A DNA stretch of 64,000 nt, taken from NCBI GenBank assembly GCA_030789695.1, contig CM061142.1, forward strand, positions 602,401,659-602,465,658, given 5' to 3'. The notes beneath the pieces are model-generated. The model did no database searches, was not told where the DNA came from, and saw only the letters and a list, made by a program, of their open reading frames with translations. The stretch comes from Scilla litardierei. Taxonomy: Eukaryota > Streptophyta > Magnoliopsida > Asparagales > Asparagaceae. Shown piece after piece: positions 10,985 to 20,439 of this stretch (position 1 is the stretch's first letter; the number at the start of each line of letters is the position of its first letter). The translations under genes and the position numbers were made by a program.

Positions 10985-11686
10985 CTGAAGATGGGCAATC
11001 AGCATATACAACGCAAATACCATCAACCAACTTTGCTAAGACAGAGCTTAGTGCTAATAGTTAAGCCAGACTAATACTCTAGAATGTGCATAAATAAAAT
11101 AGCCTCCACTAACGACAGAAACGGTGCACTTCAGCCACCAATAAAAAAAGCAATTATGAACATGTCTTTTGATCAGGCAAATAATACCTTAATCTTTGTA
11201 TTTTGTGGACACATGAAGTATATCGACTCTGTTTGGGTATTGATAGCAACCAATACACAATGATGACTGCATAATGTTTTGGAAAAAATTAGACAAATCA
11301 CATATTTAATCTATTATACATTTGACAGTGATTTTTGAATCCTAGGGCTGACTAGGACAAGATAAAAGACGGCTGAGATTTGATCTAGGGAAATCAACGG
11401 TTTAGATGGGTTGATGGAATTTAGATGGATCAGTTCAACATAGAAAGAAAACAAATTTACTCCCCCACAGAACGCTTGGGTTTCATTGGTTGGTGGGGTC
11501 AGCTGACAACACATAGAGGGTTACTGTTTGGGTTTCGTTGTTTCAGCTGACCATAAAAGAAACCCCCAAATCATCCCACAGCACGCCTCGGCTCCCCCCC
11601 TCAACCCCTCGAATCCTCCCCACGTCGCCTCGACTCCTCCCCACGGATCTTCACCCGGATCTACTCGCACAAAAACCCCAAAATCC

Positions 11687-11733
11687 ATGGATCCTCTCAA
11701 CCATCTTCCGCCTCCACCCGGATCTACACGCAG
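11687..11733 (+). pseudogene. Possible captured first coding exon
   Basis: A C-rich leader (11560-11686) leads to ATG, then 47 bases reading MDPLNHLPPPPGSTR, then CAG and donor GTAACC. The composition change from AT-rich to C-rich and the ATG-donor spacing look like a plant 5' UTR plus short first exon. No downstream exon in phase was identified, so its product is unknown. Confidence 0.35.
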
Positions 11734-11953
11734 GTAACCCTCTACCCTCGCCTCCTTCCCAATTCATTTTAGGGTTCACTTAGGGTTAATTGCTTCATAC
11801 CTCGCTTTTAACCTCGCCTTCTTCTCGCAGCAAGCATCAACCTCGCCTTCTTCTCGCAGCAAGGGTCAAGCATCAACCTTTTTTTGCTTTCGTATTCCAC
11901 CCTCAAGCTTTCCACACACATAGTATTTCATCTACCATTTTGCTTGCTTTCTA

Positions 11954-11977
11954 ATCTCTCTCTCTCTCTCTCTCTCT
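11954..11977 (+). repeat. (TC)n microsatellite
   Basis: A run of about twelve TC dinucleotides lies within the pyrimidine-rich sequence after the putative first exon. Such runs are common in plant 5' UTRs and first introns. Confidence 0.85.
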
Positions 11978-12769
11978 GATCAATGCTTGCTTTCTAATTT
12001 TTGCTAATTTCTGCTTCGCCACGCCCTACATTTTTTATTCCTAATTTCGATCCCCAGAATTTTTCTTCCGGATCCCCAGGTTCGTTAATTTTTCCTATTC
12101 CGTTCGGTAAGTGGTCTTCTTTCTAATGCTAATTTTTATTTGAATTATTCTTTGCTAATTTTTTATTCTGTGTCTTTGCTAATTTTTATTCTGATTGGCT
12201 AATTTATCTTGGCTCAATCTTTGTGTTCCAGGTATTATCTCTTTGCTCTGGCTTTATTTGAATTATTGGACAGGTTTTTTCAAGGCAAAGGTTAGTTTTT
12301 CTGATCACAAGTTATAGTTTTTTCAAGCCCTGCACCCAGTTCTTGAGTTAATGCTCTTAGACTTAATGCTCTTGTGGCCTAAATGAGAACCCATTGTTAA
12401 GAACATGAAATTCTTGGGTGTTTTAGTTTAACAGTTATTGAAATTTTAGTTTTTTTCCTACCCTTGCAATGTATGTGTGCAATTTTCTTCACCCTCTTCT
12501 ACTGATCCCCAGGTTTTTTTTTCAAGCCTGGCTAATGATTGAAATGAAAAGCTAATGAATTCCATTATTATACCCAGGTTTTTTCTTCACCCTCTTCTAA
12601 TGTATGTGTGAAACTGCTTATCCCCTTGTGGCTACTTTATATTTTTACTGTAATTCCATAGCTTTTTCAAGCCCTTAATATTTATGTTTTTACTTAATAT
12701 TTTTTCTGTAACTCCTTAGCTTATCCCCTTGAATTCCATTAATATTTATGTTTGAAATGCTAATGATTG

Positions 12770-13080
12770 ACATGTTATACTAATTATGTTTGAAATTTGA
12801 TTCATTAGCACCCAGATTTTGACATTTTATTCATTAGCACCCACATTTTGACATTTGACATTTGATTCATTAGCACCCAAGTTTTATCAAATGTCAAATG
12901 TCAGTAGCATCCCGAGTTTTCTCAACTGTGGAACCCTCTCCCACATATAAATCATCCCAAGTTTTAGCACCCAGATTTATCATTAGCATTTCATTAGCAT
13001 CTCAAGTTGGCAGCCTTGGCATTTCAAGTTGCATTTCAAATTAGTTTAACATTTTTCATTCAGCACCCAATTAGTTTCAA
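12770..13080 (+). repeat. Degenerate repeats of ttgattcattagcacccag-like units
   Basis: The unit (gacattt)gattcattagcaccca(g/a)(a/g)tttt occurs at least three times between 12795 and 12890. Shortened cattagca(cc/tt) copies follow to 13070. It is an imperfect minisatellite with no coding potential. The surrounding stretch from 11740 to 15289 otherwise holds no gene I can support. Confidence 0.55.
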
Positions 13081-15289
13081 GTTGAATTTTACTTCATTCA
13101 AAGATTTTTTTGGTGGCTTCAGGAGTAGGCCATATATCATCTTGATTCTGTTTTACATGTAATCTTTACAATTTATATTTGTTGCTTTGCAACCTACTTC
13201 ATATCTGTTTATTCACTAATTAAGCAACCAGTAAACCACCAATTATATATTCACATAAAACCTATCGAAATTAATCCTTCCTCCATTTAGTTTCCAAACA
13301 TCAACATTGTCGATCCGATCCAAGCTGAGCAGGCATAATTTCTCAAGCATCCTCTTTTACAAAGAAATTCAATCACGATGATTAATGTTAATTAATGTTA
13401 AGATAAATTTATCCTTTATCTTAATTGGTTATTCACTGATAGCAAGTAATGTTAGGCCAAGCAATAGGCGTCGCGGATCTTTCAATTTTGCAGTCAAGGG
13501 TAAGGGTTTTTGATTGGTTATTCGTGAACTGTTGTTGTGTAATTGGAAGATGAAATCTTTTGCTGGAGGATTTGATTGCGAATTCTAGGACTCCCATTAA
13601 ATTACGTTTTGCAATATTTTTGTAAAGAAGGTGCAAGATCTATTCATATAGCAGAGGTTATTTGTGAAAACATATACTGAAAATTTAACTACAAACTGTT
13701 GCAAGATTTTTATACTGAAACTTTAACAACAAACTATTGCAAGATTTTTTTGATTTCTTATTATTTGACAGTAACCCAAACTGCATTGCATCACTAAAAG
13801 TAAGTGAGGATTAAGAAATGTCAATCTAAATATCAACCTAAACAGGATGACAAAGGTGGCATACACGTTAAATTAATCAAGAAAATTATATAGATTTTAT
13901 ATACGAAGAGAAATAGGAGAATTGGCTCACCTGCTTCAAAGTAAAGACAATATTGGGTGTTCTTTTCAATGGGTGGAAAATTTTGAAAAACCTGGAACCA
14001 CTCAGATGCAATGAAAACCTCCTGCTATTTAGTACAACCCACTTTGCACATAATTTTGGGACCACGATGTGATCGCTTGCATAATTCTTAGAATAACCAC
14101 ACACAAAAACCTTCAGCATGGCATGAGCTTAATAAAACGGACGAATGCCAAGAAAATGAATGTTGCACACCCAACAGATACATTATAGCAACGATCAGAT
14201 CGCAATAAAAATGAAAAATATGACATGTGCCACAATGAAAATGAAAAATATTCCATGTGTCAATATGAACATAGGCTGTAATTTGAAATTTAAAACCACA
14301 AAATCGAGATTTAAATAATGCTCTTAGAGATCCAAAAACTAGAGGTTAAGCAAGAATCAAGGTTGTACATAAATTATAAGACCATCTTCTGAAGTCCCTT
14401 GCTAGGCAACCTTTGAAACACAGTGAAATGTACAATCTGTATGTCATACAACGCAAGGCGAAGGGGAATCTCAATGCCTTTACCAGCTGGGAAAACTTTT
14501 CAACTCATCGTAAGTGGAAAAAATACATGTTTTGCCTGTCATCATATGTAAGCTGAGATTTATCCAATCAATGGGATTGATGTGATTGAATGAATCAATC
14601 AGTTAGTATGCCTGCAAGGACATCACTCCTTCCTCTTGCAAATATTCTGTAAACAAGGCGGATCACATCCAGCCATCCATCCAGAGACTCCAATGTGTCA
14701 GCAACCTGTTTGCAGATAATTAGCATTTTCGGACATGGATAATATGGCTTCACAAATCTTGGAAGAAATAACATTTAACTTTTAAGCTGGGAGCGAGCCA
14801 AATCTGGGAACATCAGAGGTTATTCGGTCAGAAAATTTTTTGCAAACTAGGTGCAGGATCATATTTATTCATCGTGGTCTATTATAAGTAAGAAACCCAG
14901 TAAAAACGTATTTTTCTATATATGTTATTCTTATTTTTATGTTGATATTTGTATCAACTTTTAATGGGTTGGAGCAAAAAAATGTTATTCTTATTTATTT
15001 GTATGCTCACTGAAAGCTGATTCTCATACGTTTTTAAGCCTGCTTTGGTGCAATTCAACAGTCAACTCTTGCCCTGATTCTCATAAAAAAGGATGTAATT
15101 TTTTCATTTGTAAATTGTATTATTACTGCTAACATATTTGTCTTATTGTCTATGTAATTGTCATAGAGAGCCATGTCCTCTTATTGAAATTTTAAATTTT
15201 ATCCATATCCCTTATATTTTAGAACTATCTTCTAAACATTTGGGAATTCTTTTTAACTGTACATTTTTCCATTCCTGAAGGAATTGCAG

Positions 15290-15387
15290 TACTAGAACAT
15301 ACCAACATTGAAGCGGTGCCTGCAACAATCAGCTGTGTAGATGCTCAAGAGTCTCACTTATCAGCAGACGAGGACTGTATTACTTGA
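15290..15387 (+). pseudogene. Possible terminal exon of a captured or relic gene
   Basis: After a pyrimidine-rich tract and TTGCAG, a 98-base stretch reads LEHTNIEAVPATISCVDAQ and ends DEDCIT at a TGA (15385-15387). The entry phase is 1. About 500 bp of 3'-UTR-like sequence follows up to the next Helitron end at 15920. I do not recognise the protein. It might belong to the same captured gene as the ATG exon at 11687, but no linking exons were found. Confidence 0.3.
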
Positions 15388-15919
15388 TACAATAGATTGA
15401 CTTCCACCTGAGGGTCTTGATCTGATGACTTATCAAGCAATAGTTATTAATCGCTATTGCTGGGTGACCAAAAGATAGCAGCTTCTCGCTGCAACCTCTG
15501 CATGTTTGGGTGTTCCAACGGGCTGAAGACTGCTACCATGTCTGTGGGAAAAGCTCGAAGTTCATGTTTTCGCGATGTTGTTGGGCAGCGATGTGAGATT
15601 GCATTTATTGTAGCCAGTGTGATGTTGTGTAGCATGTGTTCCATCATAGGGATGAAATTTGTGATCTATTAAATTGATTAGCTGTATGTGCAATCATTTA
15701 CATGATGTCTCTTTGCATGAATTGAGTTGTTACGTGTCTTGAACTACAGTTGTTTTTTGCCGTATGGTTATGCACTTTGGTGAATTTAACTCGCTTCCAT
15801 GCCTTGATCGTTGCAAAAATAATCTTGGGATTTGGCATTAGATGGCATTTGTATTACCGCCTATAATTAAATGGGGAATGACATGGCCATTTGCAATTTT
15901 TAAAAACCAAATAACCAAA

Positions 15920-16283
15920 TCTATTATACGTTTGACGTTGTTTTTCGAATTTTCATGGGTTTAGGTTCCAGGTTTGGGTTTTGAATTTTCATGGGTTTCT
16001 ACTACTAGCCAGTTCCATGTTATCTTATTCGTGCGGATAAACATTTTATCAGGGAGAACTAAAATTTTGAGATAAACTAAAAAATTTTGAACTTGAAAAT
16101 TTATCGGGGTGAATCCTAAAATTTTGGATATGAACTAAATTCTAACAGTACTAATTTTGTTGGGAAACTAAGATTTTTGTGATGAACTTAATTCATTGGG
16201 ATGAGCTAAATTTTTAGGGAACTACGCTTTTGAAGGGGAATATCTTAACTGAACCGTGCCCTACGGGCACGGGGTATGACTAG
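15920..16283 (+). mobile_element. Helitron H3
   Basis: The 5' end is TCTATTATACGTTTGACG after host A 15919. The 3' end has an imperfect-loop hairpin with arms CCGTGCCC and GGGCACGG (16254-16272), then GGTATGACTAG ending at 16283. The last 30 bases nearly match the end of H1 (GGTTATGACTAG). At 364 bp it is a very short non-autonomous element. It sits directly in front of H4 with no spacer. Confidence 0.85.
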
Positions 16284-16600
16284 TCCTTATATTAAAACAC
16301 AAGGGTTGATGGGATGTTTGTCCTACTAGGACAAACATCCCATCGTTGGGTTTTTTTTTTTTTTGTTTTGGTTTTTTGCAGAAAGAACCCCCAACAAATC
16401 CCTAATTGCGCAGAATACTGCCCCTTTACACCTCTTTTAAAAATAACCATCGCTTTTGCTGTTTTGCACTTTTGACCCCCCCCCAACAATCCCTACACAC
16501 ACCCTCTCTTTTCCGCTTTCTTCCCTTGGCTTCCGATCGGATCTTTTTTGGTCATCCGTCTTGATTTTTGCCGTGCACGTGTGCACGGGGTTTTTCCTAG
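16284..16600 (+). mobile_element. Helitron H4
   Basis: It begins TCCTTATATTAAAACACAAG immediately after the CTAG of H3. It ends with hairpin CCGTGCACGTGTGCACGG (16571-16588), then GGTTTTTCCTAG at 16600. Near its 5' end is a strong inverted repeat whose arms are GATGGGATGTTTGTCC and its complement, separated by five bases (about 16312-16348). It is followed with no spacer by a second copy of itself. Confidence 0.8.
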
Positions 16601-16849
16601 TCCTTATATTAAAACACAAGGGTTGATGGGATGTTTGTCCTACTAGGACAAACATCCCATCGTTGGGTTTTTTTTGTTTTTGTTTTTTGGTTTTTTACAG
16701 AAAGAACCCCCTACAAATCCCTAATTGCGCAGAATACTGCCCCTTTACACCTCTTTTAAAAATAACCATCGCTTTTGCTGTTTTGCACTTTTGACCCCCC
16801 CCCACAATCCCTACACACACCCTCTCTTTTCCGCTTTCTTCCCTTGGCT
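16601..16849 (+). mobile_element. Helitron H5, a second copy of H4 with no matching 3' end here
   Basis: The sequence repeats H4 from its first base with small differences (poly-T length, acagaaag for gcagaaag, one base less in a poly-C). The similarity stops after ttcccttggct at about 16849, where H4 continues to its hairpin. The remainder may be truncated, or H5 may be a longer family member whose 3' end lies elsewhere. Confidence 0.75.
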
Positions 16850-17851
16850 AAACATATAATTATTTAATATTATATTGAACTCACCCAACATTATAAGGTA
16901 TCTATAATAGATGGTTCTGTCCTGCATACTTCAGGAGACATTCGGCCACATGATTGGACGATGTTCCACTACCTACCATTGACGCAATATGGGGGCGACA
17001 AAAAAGAAAACTTGCCGGCCAACTCGGCATTTTCGGATAGATAAACATCACCCAAATACCTTTAAACAATACATAAGAAATGTGTTTTCTAAAAACATTT
17101 ATATCAAATTAGATGGACAACTTTTAATAATTTTATTACCTGATATAAAAGGCAATGCTTGTGGCACTTAGCCATCCATCCTCCAAAACCTCCAAGATAT
17201 TTTCATAAATAATAAGTTAATCCCAAGTCTCTCCATCAAAATATGCTTTAATAGGAACTTCTATGTTGTTCACAATAGTTTAGGGTGCGAGATGTAAAAG
17301 GTGCAACACCATAGAATCGTGAGGAGAATCTCCACTCTTGGAATAACCTACTTGCTTAGCACAAAATATTGATTCCATAGTTTTCAAAGTAGGCTTATTA
17401 GCACCTGTATGAATTTTCTGGCTCCTCTTATTCATCTTCCTAAGAGAGGGACGATACAAACAAATTTTAATATAAATAGACATTGAAGGTGCATATGGTA
17501 TGGTTCTGTGCAGAAATATGGTCGTGGTAAAAAACAAAATAGCGAGATAAGTGTTAAATCTTGGGATTCTACCTTGTGGAGAAATTATGCCTAGATCTGG
17601 AAAAAAGTTTTGAGACATACTAAATGGTCCAAATGTAATGGGAATTCTACAAACATGTGGACTGATTGCTGGGTGTCCCCAGGTACCCGAATTTTTGAAA
17701 AAATAAGTGCTTAGATATGTATCGACGCAACACTGCTGAATTTGTGAATTAGGGCATTTGGGAAAATTCTCAGTGTCTTCATATGTCACAATTACAACAT
17801 ATAATTGAAGCTAGAATCAACAAAAAATTGAAATGGGGAATTGATTGTCAC
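16850..17851. other. Unassigned sequence left of the chimeric fragment
   Basis: An open frame of 169 codons on the - strand (17789-17280) lies downstream of the chimeric exon in its direction of reading. It could be intron or further captured sequence. It contains no motif I recognise. No CACTA left terminus (CACTACTACA-type) was found here. Confidence 0.4.
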
Positions 17852-18023
17852 CTGCAAATGACTCTTGACTTCATCATTTGTGAGCCCATCCACCTCCATC
17901 CCATCACCAGCCCGACGAAGATGGCGATCCACAGGGCGCGGCGAACAGGGCAAGCGCCGACACCACGTCTCCGATGGTGGGCTTATTCAAAATCTCGACG
18001 ATGGCGTCGATGATCAGAGCCAT
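17852..18023 (-). pseudogene. Chimeric captured exon: small membrane-protein start joined to a GARP/HHO-type Myb exon
   Basis: On the - strand an ATG at 18023 opens MALIIDAIVEILNKPTIGD and reads into a hydrophobic segment. In another frame the same segment continues LWIAIFVGLVMGWRW, as in a one-pass membrane protein with a 1-base loss. The last 48 bases, in a third frame, read EVDGLTNDEVKSHLQ and stop at a donor GTGACA. VDGLTNDEVKSHLQ is the third-helix region of G2-like (GARP) Myb DNA-binding domains of the HRS1/HHO group. From memory, an intron follows SHLQ in such genes. Two unrelated gene pieces are thus fused beside a CACTA end. It is not a working gene in any single frame. Confidence 0.7.
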
Positions 18024-18350
18024 GAACCCCGGATTTCGTCCAGAGACAGCGACTCTCCCTCCCGAGGAGAAAGAAGAGGGACTATTGGGCTAGAGATTTT
18101 GTTGATAAGAGAGAGATAGAAGAAGACGAGGACAAAGAGGGTTTGGGATAAGGATTGAGAGAGAGAGGCGGAACATGTAGGGATAAACTCTTTCAGATGG
18201 CGAAGGACGGAGATGTTTGCGTTGGTGGTGGGGGGAGGTCGCCGCCAGATGTGGGAGGTCGCCAGATGGGAAAGAGACGAGACCGGGTTGGGAAATTTAG
18301 GGCCGGGGAAGGCTAGAGAACTGGGAAATTTTTCCGCCTAAGGCTTGGAT
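18024..18350 (-). other. 5' UTR / promoter-like sequence of the captured gene start
   Basis: Read on the - strand, pyrimidine-rich sequence (cgcctctctctctcaatcc, tatctctctcttatcaac) leads into the ATG at 18023, like a plant leader. It suggests that the transposon copied a promoter or UTR together with the first exon. Transcription is not shown by the sequence. Confidence 0.4.
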
Positions 18351-18508
18351 ATTTTTGTTTAATCGCTAGCTAATATATGTATATTTTTTTAATAAAAGTG
18401 CTTACGTAACGATTAGTACCATATCGCTAAAATAAAGCGATATTTAAGTTATTACTTGGATAACATTTTAACAAAAAGCGATATCTAAGTGATTTTTATC
18501 TTAATTTT
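18350..18508 (-). mobile_element. CACTA element subterminal region, inner part
   Basis: Units such as aaagcgatatttaagt, aaaagcgatatctaagtg and aaagtgcttacg recur in both orientations. They match the units on the other side of the inserted Copia element (25496-25613). This is the inner part of the CACTA right end, interrupted at 18508 by the Copia target duplication ATTTT (18504-18508). Confidence 0.7.
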
Positions 18509-18621
18509 TGTTGTAAACTTGGCGGCTATGGAGACCATAGCCCTGTATTTATAGTGGTAGGGTTACATAATGGGTGGATACCCACTAACGGGTAGGCCCA
18601 CCAAGAAGCCCGTTTATAACA
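18509..18621 (-). repeat. Copia 3' LTR (113 bp)
   Basis: It matches 25383-25495. It begins TGTTGTAAACTTGG and ends CCCGTTTATAACA on the + strand. On the inner side lies a purine-rich GGATAAGGGGAAG (reverse complement of 18622-18634), the polypurine tract for plus-strand priming. It contains gtatttatag, a TATA-like motif. Confidence 0.9.
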
Positions 18622-18689
18622 CTTCCCCTTATCCATCCATTGTTGTAAGCCATGGTGAACACTTCAGGGTTCATGAAGCTTGTTTGATC

Positions 18690-18965
18690 ATGGGGTTGGA
18701 GATACTTCTGGATCTCTAAGTTTAAGAGTGCTTGCCTCATTAAAACCTTTGCCAAGGAAAACCCAGTGGGAAAAACCTGTGGCTAAGGGAAAAGAGTACA
18801 AGTCTCTGTAACTTCCCCTGATCGATGGATAACATCAGTGGTGGATACTTCTGGATCCTGAGTTAATGTGGCTGCCTCGTTAAAACCTTTGACTGTGGAA
18901 AACCCAGTGGGAAAAACCAACAGTCAAGGAAAAAGAGTACAGCACTACGTTAACTCCCCCTGATA
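18690..18965 (-). repeat. Tandem repeat in the Copia 3' untranslated region
   Basis: Two copies of about 135 bp share gatacttctggatc, ctgcctc.ttaaaacctttg, ggaaaacccagtgggaaaaacc, aaaagagtaca and ctcccc(c)tgat blocks, at about 18699-18828 and 18845-18965. Each copy ends in a polypurine-tract-like run (AGGGGAAG or AGGGGGAG on the - strand). Duplicated tract-like ends of this kind are known from plant Copia elements. Confidence 0.75.
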
Positions 18966-18975
18966 AGTTCAAGCT

Positions 18976-20439
18976 TCAGGCTTGTACATCTCTCAGCTGT
19001 CTCATCCCAATTCCTAGTACAAGTTTTCTAAAGGTACTGCGAGGCAAAGCTTTAGTGAATAGGTCAGCCAGGTTGTTGCAGGACTGGATCTGCTGGATGT
19101 CGATCTGGTTGTCCACTTGCTGTTCATGCGTCCAGAAGAGCTTGGGGGAAATGTGCTTCGTCCTGTCACCTTTGATGTAGCCACCTCGTAGTTGAGCGAT
19201 GCAGGCAGCATTGTCTTCGTACATGGTGGTAGGCCCAAGATCTCCCGTCTTCAGGCCGGTGGTCTTGAGGATGTGGTTGATGACTGATCGAAGCCAGAAG
19301 CATTCTCTGCTAGCTTCGTGGATTGCGATGAGCTCGGAGTGGTTGGACGAGGTCGCTGTGGATGTCTGCTTCACGGATCTCCATGAGATGGCCGTCCCAC
19401 CGTATGTGAATACGAAACCGGTCTGGGACTTTGCGGTATGTGGGTCGGACCTGTATCCCGCATCTGCGTAACCGACCAGGTCGGCGGATACACCTTTCTT
19501 GAAGTATAGTCCCATGTCTACAGACCCTTGGAGGTAGCGCAGAAGTTGTTTCACTCCGTTCCAGTGGCGCTTTGAGGGCGCTGAACTGTATCTGGCTAGT
19601 AGATTTACTGCGAACGCTATATCGGGACGCGTGCAGTTTGCCAGGTATAGGAGTGCTCCAATTGCACTTAAGTAGGGTACTTCAGGACCCAGTGTTTCCT
19701 CCCCCTCTTCCAGCGGTCGGAAGGGGTCTGTTTCAACATCCAATGATCTGACGACCATTGGTGTGCTAAGCGGATGACATTTGTCCATAAGAAAGTTCTT
19801 CAGCACTTTCTTTGTATATGTCGATTGGTGTAACAGGATTCCTCCGCTTAAATGTTCAATTTGTAGTCCTAGGCAAAACTTCGTTTTGCCGAGGTCTTTC
19901 ATCTCAAAAGTCTGTGTGAGACTTTTGGATATCTCATCTATCTCTGCAGGAGATCCGATGATGTTCAAGTCGTCTACGTAGACAGCGATAATTACGAATC
20001 CTGTTCCCTTTGCTCGTATGAAGATGCAAGGGCAGACTTCATTTGTTGTGAATCCTTGTTGCACTAGGAATTCTCTCAGCCTGTTGTACCACATTCTACC
20101 TGACTGTTTGAGACCATACAGTGATCTCTGGAGTTTGACGGAATAGACGTCCCGAGGTCTTTCTGTCATTTTTGTCGGTAGTTTGTATCCGTCTGGGATT
20201 TTCATGTAGATGTCCTTATCTATATTTCCGTATATGTATGCAGTCACAACGTCCATGAGCTGCATATCCAGACCTTCCTTCGTGGATAGGCCTATGATGA
20301 AACGGAAGGTGATCGCGTCCATGACCGGGGAATAGGTATCGTCATAGTCTATTCCTGGTCGTTGGGAAAAACCTTGTGCAACAAGGCGCGCTTTATAGCG
20401 CACGATCTCATTATTCTCGTTTCTTTTTCTCACGAATAC
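18976..20439 (-). CDS. Copia pol, reverse transcriptase and RNase H part
   Basis: A frame of 485 codons from the first ATG, in the same frame as the integrase part but separated from it by a TGA at 20442-20440. Motifs in order: ARLVAQGFSQ, DVVTAYIYG near residue 61 (first catalytic Asp), SLYGLKQSGRMWY near 104-115, YVDDLNIIG at 152-160 (the YVDD catalytic box), then the RNase H signature GYADAGYRSD near 320 and the C-terminal LADLFTKALP. It copies element RNA into DNA in virus-like particles. Length and motif set are complete for this domain pair. The stop upstream would leave this part untranslated unless read through. Confidence 0.9.
   Translation of the reverse strand, partial: VFVRKRNENNEIVRYKARLVAQGFSQRPGIDYDDTYSPVMDAITFRFIIGLSTKEGLDMQLMDVVTAYIYGNIDKDIYMKIPDGYKLPTKMTERPRDVYSVKLQRSLYGLKQSGRMWYNRLREFLVQQGFTTNEVCPCIFIRAKGTGFVIIAVYVDDLNIIGSPAEIDEISKSLTQTFEMKDLGKTKFCLGLQIEHLSGGILLHQSTYTKKVLKNFLMDKCHPLSTPMVVRSLDVETDPFRPLEEGEETLGPEVPYLSAIGALLYLANCTRPDIAFAVNLLARYSSAPSKRHWNGVKQLLRYLQGSVDMGLYFKKGVSADLVGYADAGYRSDPHTAKSQTGFVFTYGGTAISWRSVKQTSTATSSNHSELIAIHEASRECFWLRSVINHILKTTGLKTGDLGPTTMYEDNAACIAQLRGGYIKGDRTKHISPKLFWTHEQQVDNQIDIQQIQSCNNLADLFTKALPRSTFRKLVLGIGMRQLRDVQA

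Larger units (their letters stand above)
11310..15919 (+). mobile_element. Helitron H2, 5' end with possible captured gene sequence; 3' end not resolved
   Basis: TCTATTATACATTTGACAG starts at 11310 after a host A and continues like H1 (tttttgaatcctag.gctgac). This is a clear 5' end of the same Helitron family. No separate 3' hairpin plus CTAG was found before 15920. Either H2 lost its 3' end or it shares the end at 16283, with the 5' end at 15920 nested inside it. The interior has introns, a start-codon exon and a terminal-exon-like stretch, consistent with gene capture, and many tttgctaatttt and cattagcaccca repeats. Confidence 0.55.

Noticed and set aside
15457..15672. Two opposed open frames of about 70 codons
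   Set aside because: Both are short, overlap each other, and lie in a region that reads as 3' UTR. No domain seen.
17280..17789. 169-codon open frame on the - strand as a CACTA transposase
   Set aside because: I looked for TNP2-type or other transposase motifs and saw none, so it is left unassigned.
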